The notes: a model not told the origin generated them from the letters alone. Positions 18,648 to 27,618 are shown, numbered from the stretch's first letter. The stretch is DNA of 64,000 nt from Armatimonadota bacterium (GCA_017993055.1 JAGONM010000014.1:1-64000), one strand, 5' to 3'. Program-made: numbers and translations.

Positions 18648-20584
18648 AGGGTGTCGGGTTGCCGCCGGAGCGCTTCCGATGGTGGGTCTTCCTGCTCGGC
18701 GGCGCGCTCATCCCCGTCAACAGCCTCTGGATCGCCCGCGCCGAGGCGATGGACTACTCCGGCTTCCCGACGTGCGCTTCCCTGTTCTACAACGTCATCT
18801 TCAGCCTGATGGCGCTCATGCTCATAAACGCCCTGGTGAGGCGTTTCCTGCCGAGTGCCGCGCTCTGCCGCCGGGAGCTCCTGGTGGTCTACGGCATGGT
18901 CGCCACCGGTTCGAGCCTGGTCGGCCACGACTGCATGCAGATGGTCGTCCCGACGATCCCTCACGCCGCCTACTTCGCCACGCCCGAGAACCGCATGGCC
19001 GAGACGATCATGCCCCACCTGCCCAGGTGGCTCACCATCAACGACCTCAGCGATTCGGTCAGGAGCTTCGAACAGGGGCACTCCACGTTGTACGACTGGG
19101 AGAACATCCGCATCTGGCTGGTGCCGATCGGCGCGTGGTCGCTCTTCCTGGTCTCGGTCATCACCGCCATGCTCTCGATCGTCATCCTCCTGCGCAGGCA
19201 CTGGGTCGAGAACGAGCGCCTGAGTTACCCGATCGCGCAGATACCGATCATCATCACCGAGGGCGGCGGATCGAACGCGCTCTTCCGCAGCCGCCTATTC
19301 TGGACAGGCTTCGTGATCGCCGCCTCGATTGACCTGCTGAACGGCCTCGCGCAGTTCTACCCGACCCTGCCGAGCGTCAACGTGAAGATGACGAATATCA
19401 GCCCCTGGTTCAGCGCGTACGCCCCATGGCGTGCGATGGGCTGGACCGTCGTCTCGTTCTATCCGTTCGTGATCGGCCTCAGCTTCTTTATGCCGACGAA
19501 CATGGCCTTCTCGAGCTGGTTCTTCTTCTTCTTCCGCAAGGCCCAGCAGGTCTCGGCGTCGGCGTTCGGCTACCAGGGGGCGGACGTCTGGTATCCGTAC
19601 CTGAAGGAGCAGTCCTTCGGCGCGCTGATCGCCCTATTCGCCGCGAGCCTCTGGTTCGGGCGCGGATACCTGCAAGCGGTTTGGAGATCGGCCGTCACCG
19701 GGGAGGGAAGCACCCACGACGGCGGCGTCAGCTACCGTGGCGCGCTGATCGCCCTCGGGCTCGCGCTCGTCGTCATGACCGCGTTCCTGAACCTGGCCGG
19801 GATGGCGCTCTGGCTCGCAGTCGCCTATGTCCTTCTCTACGTCATGTTCTGCGGCGCGTTCACCCGAATACGCGCCGAACTCGGTCCGCCCGCCCACGAA
19901 CTCGGCACGGTAGGTCCGAGCCACATGCTCGTGCTCGCGCTGGGGACTTCGTTCCTCGGCCCGCAGAACCTCACGATCTTCTCACTGCTCTGGTTCCAGA
20001 ACCGGATGCACCGCGGGCTTCTGATGCCCCAGCAGGCCGAGTGCCTGAAGGCCGCCGGCGAGAGCGGGTTGCGCATCCGAACCATGGTCGCCGCGCTCGC
20101 CGCCGCCGGGGTGATCGGCGTGCTCTCGGCGTTCTGGGCGATCATGCACCTCGCCTACGGGCGTCACTACGCAGCCGCGCACCATCCCGGCGCTCCCGGG
20201 TCTGGGTTCTCCCGCGAGGCCTACACCCAGCTGTCCAACTGGCTCGCCAATCCGGTTGGTGCGAACTACATGAGCATCCTCGGCATCGCGGTCGGCGCCG
20301 CTTTTGCCCTCTTTCTCGCGAAGCTCGCCGTCACATACCACGGCTTCCCGTTCCACCTGGCGGGATACGCGCTCGGGATGGCATTCGGCACGGATTACAT
20401 CTGGCTGCCGATCATGATAAGCTGGCTCATAAAGGTGCTTATCCTGCGATACGCGGGCCTGCGAGGCTACCGGGCGGCGATCCCGTTCTTCGTCGGCCTC
20501 GTGCTCGGCGAGTTCGCGGTAGGCGGCATGTGGAGTTTCGTGCGTGGCATCATGGGCGTGCAGACATATACGTTCTTCTACTAG
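18644..20584 (+). CDS. polytopic membrane protein (DUF6785/DUF6784-like)
   Basis: This 646-aa integral membrane protein has a dozen or more hydrophobic segments (for example WWVFLLGGALIPVNSLWIA, AWSLFLVSVITAMLSIVIL, GALIALGLALVVMTAFLNL). The conserved-looking loop ENERLSYPIAQIPI and the ending GMWSFVRGIMGVQTY match my memory of the DUF6785-type proteins, which are remotely transporter-like. Function is unknown. The 4-nt overlap with the secreted hydrolase-like gene suggests it serves the same pathway, perhaps uptake of released sugars or envelope handling. yjbQ follows 15 bp later. Confidence 0.6.
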   Translation: MKGVGLPPERFRWWVFLLGGALIPVNSLWIARAEAMDYSGFPTCASLFYNVIFSLMALMLINALVRRFLPSAALCRRELLVVYGMVATGSSLVGHDCMQMVVPTIPHAAYFATPENRMAETIMPHLPRWLTINDLSDSVRSFEQGHSTLYDWENIRIWLVPIGAWSLFLVSVITAMLSIVILLRRHWVENERLSYPIAQIPIIITEGGGSNALFRSRLFWTGFVIAASIDLLNGLAQFYPTLPSVNVKMTNISPWFSAYAPWRAMGWTVVSFYPFVIGLSFFMPTNMAFSSWFFFFFRKAQQVSASAFGYQGADVWYPYLKEQSFGALIALFAASLWFGRGYLQAVWRSAVTGEGSTHDGGVSYRGALIALGLALVVMTAFLNLAGMALWLAVAYVLLYVMFCGAFTRIRAELGPPAHELGTVGPSHMLVLALGTSFLGPQNLTIFSLLWFQNRMHRGLLMPQQAECLKAAGESGLRIRTMVAALAAAGVIGVLSAFWAIMHLAYGRHYAAAHHPGAPGSGFSREAYTQLSNWLANPVGANYMSILGIAVGAAFALFLAKLAVTYHGFPFHLAGYALGMAFGTDYIWLPIMISWLIKVLILRYAGLRGYRAAIPFFVGLVLGEFAVGGMWSFVRGIMGVQTYTFFY

Positions 20585-20599
20585 GAAAGGAGCAGACCT

Positions 20600-21016
20600 A
20601 TGGTTCATCAGGAGGAAATCAGCATCCGCACCCAGGAGCACCACGAGATCCACGATCTCACGAACAGGGTGCTCGAGGTCGTGCGGAAGTCCGGCGTGCA
20701 GACCGGCATCGCAAACGTCTTCAACGTGGGCAGCACGGCGGCGCTCGGCGCGATCGAGTTGGAGCCCGGCCTTGCGCAGGACTTCCCGGCCCTGCTGGAG
20801 CGCCTGATCCCGGCTGGACAAGACTACGCGCACGAGGAGACCTGGCACGACGGCAACGGCCACTCGCACCTCCAGGCGACACTCATGGGTCCCTCGCTCA
20901 CGATCCCCGTCGCGGACGGCAAGCCCGTGCTCGGCGCCTGGCAGCAGGTCTTCCTCATCGAGTGCGACGTGAAGCCCCGGCGCCGCTCGGTGCTCGTGAC
21001 GGTGATGGGCGAATAG
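20600..21016 (+). CDS. yjbQ: YjbQ family protein (UPF0047)
   Basis: This 138-aa cytoplasmic protein spans a complete YjbQ domain. Family hallmarks are NVFNVGSTAALGAIELEPG, the His-containing EETWHDGNGHSHLQATLMG and the strand LTIPVADGKPVLGAWQQVF. Some members show weak thiamine-phosphate synthase activity, but the physiological role is unsettled. AAGGAG stands 11 nt before the ATG. It lies 15 bp after the membrane protein gene and is the last gene of that operon. Confidence 0.88.
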   Translation: MVHQEEISIRTQEHHEIHDLTNRVLEVVRKSGVQTGIANVFNVGSTAALGAIELEPGLAQDFPALLERLIPAGQDYAHEETWHDGNGHSHLQATLMGPSLTIPVADGKPVLGAWQQVFLIECDVKPRRRSVLVTVMGE

Positions 21017-21128
21017 GACGCGGGGTATGCGCCGAAGTCGTCTATGCCCGACCTTTGGGGGGGTAGCGCCCCGAAACTTCCGTCCTATGGGACTATTGTC
21101 GCCGTGCCGCCTCTGCTGTAGAATAATA

Positions 21129-21146
21129 TTGCACTATGTTGCAATG
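21129..21146. repeat. AT-rich inverted repeat in the yjbQ-CoADR gap
   Basis: ATTGCA-CTATGT-TGCAAT is a perfect 6-bp inverted repeat in a locally AT-rich patch between convergent genes. GATCG...CGATC follows a few bases later. It might be a protein-binding site; no adjacent promoter is evident. The rest of 21017-21387 holds no recognisable gene. Confidence 0.3.
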
Positions 21147-21187
21147 GGATCGTTTGGGTGCGATCTCCTGTGAGCGTGGTGATTGCG

Positions 21188-21223
21188 GAAACAGCCCGTC
21201 AAACTGCCCTGGCGGGCTGTTTC
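21188..21223. terminator. bidirectional hairpin terminator between convergent operons
   Basis: GAAACAGCCCG (21188-21198) pairs perfectly with CGGGCTGTTTC (21213-21223) around a 14-nt loop. Both strands end the stem in GGGCTGTTTC, so it can serve the yjbQ operon and the CoA-disulfide reductase operon. Confidence 0.6.
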
Positions 21224-21387
21224 TCCGTGTGGTTCGCACCTGCCCCTCTCGCACCGCCGATCCTCCATGACCGGTCTTGGGGTTACAGGGCTCCCTCCTC
21301 GCGCGGTCACGCGAACTGGTCGAGGCGCGAACTCAGTCGCCACACAGCGGGCCTCTGAGTGCTGTCGAGCACGATTGTTGCTGTCGT

Positions 21388-23862
21388 TTAGATAAACAAA
21401 TTCACGTTCCCCGCCTCCGCCCTGTCAAGGTACATCGCCACTCCGCCCTCCTCGACGCCCTCGATCAGTTCCTCGCGCTTGATGCCCATCAGGTCCATGG
21501 ACATCGTGCACGCCACGAGCCGCACTCCCGACTTCCGGGCCGACTCGATGAACTCCGGAAGCGAGGGCACGTTCTTCTTTCGCATGATGCCCTTGATCAT
21601 CGAGAGCCCCATCCCGCCCATGTTCATCTTCGAGAGCGACAGCTTGTCCGCGCCCCTCGGCATCATCCAGCCGAACATTTTCTCGATGACGTTCTTGCTC
21701 ACGCGCGCGCCCTCGGGCTTGCGGAGGATGTTCAGCCCCCAGAAGGTGAAGAACATCGTGACCTCACTGCCCATCGCCGCCGCTCCGTTTGCGATTACGA
21801 ACGCCGCCACCGCCTTGTCGAAGTCGCTGCTGAACACGACGATCGTCTTGTGCTTCGATGGAGTGTGAGCGGGAGCGTGCTCCGGCCTCGGCGCGCCCTT
21901 CGCGATCAACGCCCGGTAGCGGCCGTTCTCTGATGTCAGCTCGACCAGCGTGTTCCCGGTGCTGTGGCACCACGGGCCGATGTCGGAAGCGAACCCGGAG
22001 TCGGTCGAGATCACTTCTATCGCCTCGCCCTGTGCGATCTCCTTGAGTTCCTCCGCGGTGCGCATGATCGGCCCCGGGCACTGGAGGGCGGTCGCGTCAA
22101 CCGTCTTCACGGGCGTAACCCCTGCGGAAACGGCGGCCGCGGATACCTCGTCGGTCGTGCCAGAGTCGTCCGTAACCTCCTTCCTGTCCGGCGCGGAGGG
22201 CGCGTCCAGATGGCCGGTTGCCATCCGGTAGGTCTTGAACCCCCCGGTTAGGTTGCGGCACGCGAACCCCTTCTGTCTCAGTATCCTGCACGCCAGGTAT
22301 CCGCGCAGGCCGACCTGGCAGAAGACCAGAATCTCCTTGCCGCGCGGAAGCTCGCCGATGCGCTCCCGAAGTTCCTGAAGCGGGATGGCGACTGAGCCGG
22401 GAATGGTCCCCGCCGCGACCTCGGGGGCCGTGCGGACGTCCAGCATGATCTGCGAGTCGGACGGATCGAGGAAGTCCTCGGTGTGGCAGAGCGCGACGTC
22501 TCCCCTTAGCGCGTTCGATGCGACGAACCCGGCGTAGTTGACCGGGTCCTTAGCCGAGCCGTAGGGTGGGGCGTACGACAGCTCGAGTTCCTCGAGGTCG
22601 TAGACGGTCATGCCCGCCCGGATGGCGGTCGCCAGCACGTCAATCCGCTTGTCCACCCCGTTCGCGCCGACTGCCTGCGCGCCGAGTATCCGGCCCTCGC
22701 CGGGATCGAACAGGAGCTTGAGGCTCATCTGGGTCGCCCCGGGGTAGTACGAAGCATGGCTTGCTGGGTGGATGTATATCTTCTCGTATGGGATTCCGTC
22801 CCGTTTCAGGCACTTCTCGTTCAGTCCGGTCATCCCGACCGCGAGGTCGAACACTTTGCATATCCCTGTGCCTTGCGTCCTGTTGTAGGAGCTGCTCCGC
22901 CCCAGCGCGTTGTCCGCCGCTATTCGCCCCTGTCGGTTTGCCGGTCCCGCCAGCGGTATGTGAGCCGTCCCGCCGCCGACGAACTCCGTCACCTCGACGG
23001 CATCACCGACCGCGAACACGTCCGGATCGCTCGTCCGCATATGCTCGTCCACGACGATGCCGCCTCGATCGCCGATCTTCAGCCCCGCATCCCGAGCGAG
23101 TGAGACGTCGGGCCGAACGCCGATCGCCATCAAGACCAGCCCGCACTCCAGCGCCTCTCCGGTGCTCAGGTGCGCGGTCAGGGTGTCTCCCGAGTCTTCA
23201 AAGCTCGTGACCGAAGTGTCGAGCCGGAGGTCCACCCCGTTCCGCAGAATCTCCTGGTGCACGGGGTTGGCCATCTCCGGATCAACCGCCCCCATCACGC
23301 ACGAGGCGAGTTCCACGAGGGTGACCTCCATGTCGCGGTGCCGAAGCGCCTCCGCGATCTCCAGGCCGATGTACCCACCGCCGATCACCAGCGCTCGTCC
23401 CGAAGTGTCGGATTCAAGGAGCGCGACGATCTCGTCCATGTCCTGCATGGACCGCAGGGTGCGCACTCGCGGGTCCTCGCTGCCGGGAATGGGCGGGCGT
23501 ATCGGCTCCGCGCCGGGGCTCAGGATCAGCCTGTCGTACCGGATCGCCTGCTCCTCGCCCGACTCCACGTTTCGGGCGATGACCTCCTTCCGCTCGCGGT
23601 CAATGCGGACGGCCTCGGTCCTGGTGCGGACATCCAGGCGCAGGTTCGCGTAGAGGGTCTGGGGAGTCTGCACCAGCAGTCTGTTGCGGTCGCTGATCGT
23701 TCCGCCGATGTGGTAGGGAAGTCCGCAGTTCGCGAAGGAGACGTACTCTCCGCGCTCCAGCACGATGATCTCGGCTTCCTCGGAGAGCCGCCTTGCGCGC
23801 GCGGCCGCGGACGCCCCTCCGGCGACGCCTCCGGCTATGACGATTCTGGTCTTCTCGGACAT
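21388..23862 (-). CDS. CoA-disulfide reductase / rhodanese / TusA / DsrE2 fusion protein
   Basis: This 824-aa cytoplasmic sulfur-handling protein fuses four modules. Residues 1-450 are an FAD/NAD(P)-dependent CoA-disulfide reductase (GGVAGGASAAARARR, with redox Cys46 in SFANCGLPYHIGG). Residues about 460-545 are a rhodanese with active Cys in VFCQVGLRGY. Residues about 585-650 are a TusA-like sulfur carrier with ALQCPGPIM. The last 160 or so residues are a DsrE2-like domain (VVFSSDFDKAVAAFVIANG, and VACTMSMDLMGIK with its conserved Cys). Related fusions are known and are thought to reduce CoA- or polysulfides and pass sulfane sulfur between domains. ATG has GGAGGAG upstream. It lies 15 bp after the arsR stop, so it is probably controlled by that regulator. 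Confidence 0.9.
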   Translation of the reverse strand: MSEKTRIVIAGGVAGGASAAARARRLSEEAEIIVLERGEYVSFANCGLPYHIGGTISDRNRLLVQTPQTLYANLRLDVRTRTEAVRIDRERKEVIARNVESGEEQAIRYDRLILSPGAEPIRPPIPGSEDPRVRTLRSMQDMDEIVALLESDTSGRALVIGGGYIGLEIAEALRHRDMEVTLVELASCVMGAVDPEMANPVHQEILRNGVDLRLDTSVTSFEDSGDTLTAHLSTGEALECGLVLMAIGVRPDVSLARDAGLKIGDRGGIVVDEHMRTSDPDVFAVGDAVEVTEFVGGGTAHIPLAGPANRQGRIAADNALGRSSSYNRTQGTGICKVFDLAVGMTGLNEKCLKRDGIPYEKIYIHPASHASYYPGATQMSLKLLFDPGEGRILGAQAVGANGVDKRIDVLATAIRAGMTVYDLEELELSYAPPYGSAKDPVNYAGFVASNALRGDVALCHTEDFLDPSDSQIMLDVRTAPEVAAGTIPGSVAIPLQELRERIGELPRGKEILVFCQVGLRGYLACRILRQKGFACRNLTGGFKTYRMATGHLDAPSAPDRKEVTDDSGTTDEVSAAAVSAGVTPVKTVDATALQCPGPIMRTAEELKEIAQGEAIEVISTDSGFASDIGPWCHSTGNTLVELTSENGRYRALIAKGAPRPEHAPAHTPSKHKTIVVFSSDFDKAVAAFVIANGAAAMGSEVTMFFTFWGLNILRKPEGARVSKNVIEKMFGWMMPRGADKLSLSKMNMGGMGLSMIKGIMRKKNVPSLPEFIESARKSGVRLVACTMSMDLMGIKREELIEGVEEGGVAMYLDRAEAGNVNLFI

Positions 23863-23877
23863 GTGATCTCCTCCGGG

Positions 23878-24180
23878 TTATCTCGGGCAGTTCTTGCGGA
23901 TGCACTCCATCAGGGAAGGCAGCCGCGGTGAAGTGATTGCGTAATAGACGGTTCTACCGGCGCGCCTGCTGGTGAGCAGTCCGGCGGTCTGCATGAGCCG
24001 CAGGTGCTCGCATATCTGGTTCGGCTTCACTTCGCACAGATCGGCGATCTCGTGGACGGCCAGTTCATTCTGCATCAGCAGGTCCACGATCCTCAGGCGG
24101 ACCGGATGAGCCATGATCCTGAGGCACGCCGCCGCCTCGCAGAGTGCCTCTGTCGAAAGGGACTGCCGTTTTTCTGTCAT
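23878..24180 (-). CDS. ArsR-family transcriptional repressor
   Basis: This 100-aa winged-helix regulator has the ArsR fold: LRIMAHPVRLRIVDLLMQNE, then the recognition-helix region VKPNQICEHLRLMQTAGLL and the beta-wing RAGRTVYYAIT. Six Cys (14, 19, 49, 57, 93, 98) give it thiol-rich sensing potential. Because it leads the operon with the CoA-disulfide reductase/rhodanese fusion, sensing of persulfide, polysulfide or a thiophilic metal is plausible, but inferred. ATG 24180 has a GAGG site 8 nt upstream; the frame stays open well beyond but is antisense to the aldolase gene there. An inverted repeat over its own promoter suggests autoregulation. Confidence 0.88.
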   Translation of the reverse strand: MTEKRQSLSTEALCEAAACLRIMAHPVRLRIVDLLMQNELAVHEIADLCEVKPNQICEHLRLMQTAGLLTSRRAGRTVYYAITSPRLPSLMECIRKNCPR

Positions 24181-24203
24181 ATCGAAACCTCGTAACGTCA
24201 CGA

Positions 24204-24239
24204 TGTATCGAGTATACAAGCCCGGCTTACGTTTGTCAA
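24204..24239 (-). promoter_or_regulatory. arsR-CoADR promoter with overlapping operator
   Basis: On the minus strand TTGACA (24234-24239), 17 nt, TATACT (24211-24216) is a near-perfect sigma70 promoter. The inverted repeat TGTAT-CGAGT-ATACA (24204-24218) overlaps the -10 and the start site, a typical place for an ArsR repressor. Confidence 0.7.
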
Positions 24240-24306
24240 CCGCACAAGGAGAAAACGGCCCCCGTGCCCAAAGTAACAGAAACAATGAATGGAGTGTGGT
24301 TCTTCT

Positions 24307-25080
24307 ATGCGTACCAGCCGTGTATTGGACAAGCTTCGCGCCGGTGAGGTGGCGAGCGTCTTCAAACTCAACCTGGAGACCGCGCGCGCGGTCGAGATAG
24401 CCGCTCTCGCGGGGTATGACGCCATATGGGCCGATATGGAGCACACTGCGAGCGACTGGTCGCTCGTCGAGGCGCAGATATACGCCGGCAAGGCGCACAA
24501 CTGCGACACGATGGTGCGCGTCGCTCGCGGCGGTTACAGCGACTACGTCAGGCCGCTCGAGATGGACGCGGCAGGCATCATGGTGCCGCACATAATGAGC
24601 CTCGAAGACGCGAAGAATGTCGTTCGAATGACGCGCTTCCATCCGATCGGCCGCAGGCCGGTTGACGGCGGAAACGCGGACGGCGAGTACTGCGGTTGCG
24701 ACTTCCAGGAGTATCTGAGGTTTGCGAACGGCAACCGCTTCCTCGCGGTGCAGATAGAGGATCCCGAGCCGCTCGACGACCTCGAAGAGATCGCGCAGTT
24801 GGACGGAATTGACATCATCTTCTTCGGCCCGGCCGACTTCAGCCAGGGGATCGGCGCCCCCGGCGATTTCAGCCATCCGCTCTTGATCGAGACCCGCAGG
24901 CGGGTGGCTGACGTGTGTCGGAAGTACGGCAAGTTCGCCGGTACGACTTCCAGCGCCCAGAACATCCAGGAGTGGGTTGACATGGGGTACCGGTTCTTGT
25001 CGCTCGGCGCCGACGTTCTCGCCCTGCGGCCGTACTGTGACGAGTTGATGAAGGTGATCAGGGGCCTCAAGGTTCCGTAG
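24307..25080 (+). CDS. HpcH/HpaI-family class II aldolase
   Basis: This 257-aa metal-dependent aldolase of the HpcH/HpaI/CitE superfamily would reversibly cleave a 2-keto-3-deoxy or 4-hydroxy-2-oxo acid to pyruvate or a related product. Motifs are IWADMEHTASDW (catalytic base region), MVRVARGG (substrate Arg), AAGIMVPHIMSLEDA, the metal ligands Glu in LAVQIEDPEPLDDL and Asp in FFGPADFSQ. ATG 24307 is the family-like start (MRTSRVLDKLRAGE); ATG 24289, 6 codons upstream, is an alternative. It is divergent from arsR and 14 bp ahead of the ThuA-like gene, so they are likely cotranscribed. The cognate sugar acid is unknown. Confidence 0.8.
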   Translation: MRTSRVLDKLRAGEVASVFKLNLETARAVEIAALAGYDAIWADMEHTASDWSLVEAQIYAGKAHNCDTMVRVARGGYSDYVRPLEMDAAGIMVPHIMSLEDAKNVVRMTRFHPIGRRPVDGGNADGEYCGCDFQEYLRFANGNRFLAVQIEDPEPLDDLEEIAQLDGIDIIFFGPADFSQGIGAPGDFSHPLLIETRRRVADVCRKYGKFAGTTSSAQNIQEWVDMGYRFLSLGADVLALRPYCDELMKVIRGLKVP

Positions 25081-25094
25081 CGCGGGAGGCATTC

Positions 25095-25718
25095 ATGAAT
25101 CCGATCAAGACTCTGGTGTTCAGCGGCGGCATCATCCACGACGGGCAGGGCTGCGGCGACGAGATCGAGAGAATCCTCCGCGCGGACAGTCGCTTCGATG
25201 TGACCCGCGTGCATGAGGACCTGTCGGTCCTCGAATCCGGGCTCGATGCGTATGATGTGATCGTGCTCTACTACACTCGCGGCGAACTGAGCGATGGACA
25301 GCGCGACGGCCTGCTTAGATACGTTGCTTCGGGGAAGGGATTCGTCGGCGTCCATTCCGCAACGGCGTCGTTCCGCGACTGCGCGGAGTTCCACGCGATG
25401 CTCGGAGGCATCTTCACCACGCACCCGAAGCCGCGAATGTACCAGTGCAGCGTCGCCGACCCCGAGAACCCGATCACTCATGGCATCGAGGAGTTCTTTG
25501 TCGAGGACGAGCAGTACATCCTCGACTACGATCCGCGCGTGACCGTCCTAGCGTCGGCGCTCTACCGCGGGAAGGCCGAGCCGGTCGCTTGGACGAAGGC
25601 CTGGGGGCAGGGCAGGGTCTACTACCTCGCCCTCGGCCACACGCCCGAGTGCTGTCGGCACGCGCAGTTCGCCCCGCTTCTGATCAACGGGTCGGTCTGG
25701 GCAGCGGGAGATAGCTGA
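25095..25718 (+). CDS. ThuA-like domain protein
   Basis: This 207-aa cytoplasmic protein has a class I glutamine amidotransferase-like fold of the ThuA type. Family features include VLYYTRGELSDGQRDGLLRYV, the motif GKGFVGVHSATASF, GGIFTTHPKPRMY and the ending GRVYYLALGHTPE. ThuA proteins are linked to disaccharide or keto-sugar use; the exact reaction of most is unclear. GGGAGG precedes the ATG. It is the second gene after the HpcH/HpaI aldolase and ends at a hairpin shared with the convergent gene. Confidence 0.82.
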   Translation: MNPIKTLVFSGGIIHDGQGCGDEIERILRADSRFDVTRVHEDLSVLESGLDAYDVIVLYYTRGELSDGQRDGLLRYVASGKGFVGVHSATASFRDCAEFHAMLGGIFTTHPKPRMYQCSVADPENPITHGIEEFFVEDEQYILDYDPRVTVLASALYRGKAEPVAWTKAWGQGRVYYLALGHTPECCRHAQFAPLLINGSVWAAGDS

Positions 25719-25724
25719 GGCTTG

Positions 25725-25753
25725 TTCGGGCGGGAGTTGAACTCCTGCCCGAA
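25725..25753. terminator. terminator hairpin between convergent thuA-like and DUF4139-like genes
   Basis: A 13-bp stem (25725-25737 with 25741-25753, one G-T pair) has a 3-nt loop. It sits 6 bp after one stop codon and 13 bp after the convergent one. The plus side continues to a short CTTTCT tract. Confidence 0.65.
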
Positions 25754-25766
25754 CTGCGGGGCCTTT

Positions 25767-27431
25767 CTAGTACCGCACGTAGGTGTAGTAGGAGTAGTCC
25801 AGCACCTTCTCTTCACCGGGCTTCAGCGCGACATCCCACTTGACCACGGAGGTAGGGTTGACCGCGCGGATCGCGACACCCATCTTCTCGGTCTTTCCTC
25901 CCAGGGTGGTGGATGTGACCTCGCCGATTATAGTCTTCTTCACATGCACCGTGACGGCCTTCGACTTGAAGCTCTTCAGAGTGAGCTTCCCCTCCGACGT
26001 TACCTTGGTGAAGCTGTGCCCATTAATGTTGATCGCGTCGTTCTGGCGCTCGGTTTCGAGTTCGCTCTTCTTGCCTCGGATGTCCGTGGCAACCGTGAGC
26101 TTGAGGTCGTTCTCGCCGCCTTTGGGAGTGTACGCGAGAGTGTCCTGCGCGAGCGGCTGTCCCTGAGACATCGCCATGCCCGGCGCGGTCGTCCACGGGT
26201 ACTTCGACGTGTTGGTCAGCGTCAGCATGTGCCAGACTTGGTCCTCAGCCGGGGGCGTTCCCGAGTTGCGGTTGGAGTCTACGTATCCGTCCGTCCTGAC
26301 TCCCGACGTATCGTTTACAGTCCACTTGTAGACGTGCTTGAACGGCACTTCGGCCGAGAACACGGTGTAGTACGCTCTTTCGCCCTTCTTGAGCGACACG
26401 TCCTGCATCTTGTAGAGGAAGAGGTCCTCCTCCTGAGCGCCGGGAGTCTCGCTCGTACTCGAATAGCCGAAGTCCGGCGCGCTCTCCGGACCCCCACCGG
26501 CATAGCCGTAATCGGCGCGGTTGTACATAACCGATTGGGTCATGACCGTGCCGTACCCGCCGGCGGGCGACTGCGGCCTTCCAAGGCGGTCAATGAACTC
26601 GGAGATGGACTGAGTCAGCGCGAGCGGCGACACGACATCGGAGTAGAGGAAGTTGGGGAATCCCACGACGAAGAACACCTCCGCGCCCTCGACGTCCTCG
26701 GCATCGTTCACGAGCAAGCCCTGCATCGTGATGCGCGCGCTTGTGTCATTGAGCAGTTCGACGAGGTATGCAGGCGACCACGATATGCCCTTCTGAAGAT
26801 AGCCGATGGTGATCGGCGCGCTCTCCTTCGCCCCTGAGATCTTGAACCTCAGCCGCTTGACCTTGTCTTTGACCACGCGGTCCGCGTTGGCCTTGCCCGC
26901 AAACTCCACGAGTGAGATCGACGCTTTCGAGACCGCGACCGTGCCGTTGGCGGTCTCGACCAGCACGAGGTCGGACGCGGGGCGAGGAACCGTCGAGACC
27001 ACATTGAAGGGCATCGGCTGGCCGGGAGAGGAATCCGTATCCACGGGGACCGCAAGGAGCTTGCCCTCGATCACGCGCTCTCCGTACGTGATCTTGACCT
27101 GCTTCCCGACGTTGGCTTCGAGCATATCCGCGACCGTCCTGGCGGGAACGGTGTGGGATGAGTCCTCCCTCAGGGCGAGCAGACGCTCGATGCTCACTCC
27201 CACCTTCGGGGACCCGACCCAGAAGGTCCCGAGTGCGGCCGGCGGGATGTAGTCCCAGAATGCCCAGCCTTCCCTGAGAGTAGCCGTGCCTTCCCTGATG
27301 AAGAAGCCGGTCCCGTTCTTGAACGCCGCGACGGAAGTCGTCCTCGCCTTGAGTGAATCGGTGTCTTGCGCCGCCGCAGGCATCGCCGCCAGAACCGCAA
27401 ACAGAATCGTCCCTGTGATCAACCTGTGCAT
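25767..27431 (-). CDS. secreted DUF4139-like protein
   Basis: This 554-aa exported protein starts with a signal peptide (ITGTILFAVLAAMPAAAQ). It has beta-rich regions, with a DUF4139-like segment around APITIGYLQKGISWSPAYLVE and a late strand-rich domain (LTLKSFKSKAVTVHVKKTIIGEV; VKWDVALKPGEEKVLDYSY). DUF4139 proteins are of unknown function and often outer-surface or periplasmic. ATG 27431 is chosen because GGGAGG lies 7 nt upstream; a TTG six codons earlier overlaps that site. About 100 nt upstream on the same strand ends a structured leader with its own promoter and terminator, so expression may be set by read-through. Confidence 0.6.
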   Translation of the reverse strand: MHRLITGTILFAVLAAMPAAAQDTDSLKARTTSVAAFKNGTGFFIREGTATLREGWAFWDYIPPAALGTFWVGSPKVGVSIERLLALREDSSHTVPARTVADMLEANVGKQVKITYGERVIEGKLLAVPVDTDSSPGQPMPFNVVSTVPRPASDLVLVETANGTVAVSKASISLVEFAGKANADRVVKDKVKRLRFKISGAKESAPITIGYLQKGISWSPAYLVELLNDTSARITMQGLLVNDAEDVEGAEVFFVVGFPNFLYSDVVSPLALTQSISEFIDRLGRPQSPAGGYGTVMTQSVMYNRADYGYAGGGPESAPDFGYSSTSETPGAQEEDLFLYKMQDVSLKKGERAYYTVFSAEVPFKHVYKWTVNDTSGVRTDGYVDSNRNSGTPPAEDQVWHMLTLTNTSKYPWTTAPGMAMSQGQPLAQDTLAYTPKGGENDLKLTVATDIRGKKSELETERQNDAININGHSFTKVTSEGKLTLKSFKSKAVTVHVKKTIIGEVTSTTLGGKTEKMGVAIRAVNPTSVVKWDVALKPGEEKVLDYSYYTYVRY

Positions 27432-27541
27432 CGTCCTGCCTCCCTTCAATTCGTCTCGCAGTCGTTTTGGTCAATACAGGCAGTTAGACGCAGTCGTCGC
27501 GAAGAACCTTCACTCAGTCCACGAAGTGTACAAACTAAGAA

Positions 27542-27563
27542 GGGGTCCGCTCACGCGGACCCC
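27542..27563 (-). terminator. rho-independent terminator of the structured leader
   Basis: GGGGTCCGC-TCAC-GCGGACCCC is a perfect 9-bp stem with a 4-nt loop. On the minus strand it is followed by TTCTTAGTTTG. It lies about 110 nt upstream of the DUF4139-like start codon. Confidence 0.7.
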
Positions 27564-27618
27564 GCACTGAATAAGGTGAACTGCCTCGAGGGCTCGTTCA
27601 TGACCCGAAGGCTAAAAC

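Noticed and set aside
24264-24347. Short frame starting GTG 24264 with AAGGAG upstream, overlapping the aldolase start
   Set aside because: The spacing is long, the frame is short and without features, and it would conflict with the aldolase ribosome site. It is possible as a leader peptide but not supported.
24181-25092. Long N-terminal extension of the ArsR frame on the minus strand
   Set aside because: It is antisense to the HpcH/HpaI aldolase; the ArsR fold, ribosome site and promoter all place the start at 24180.
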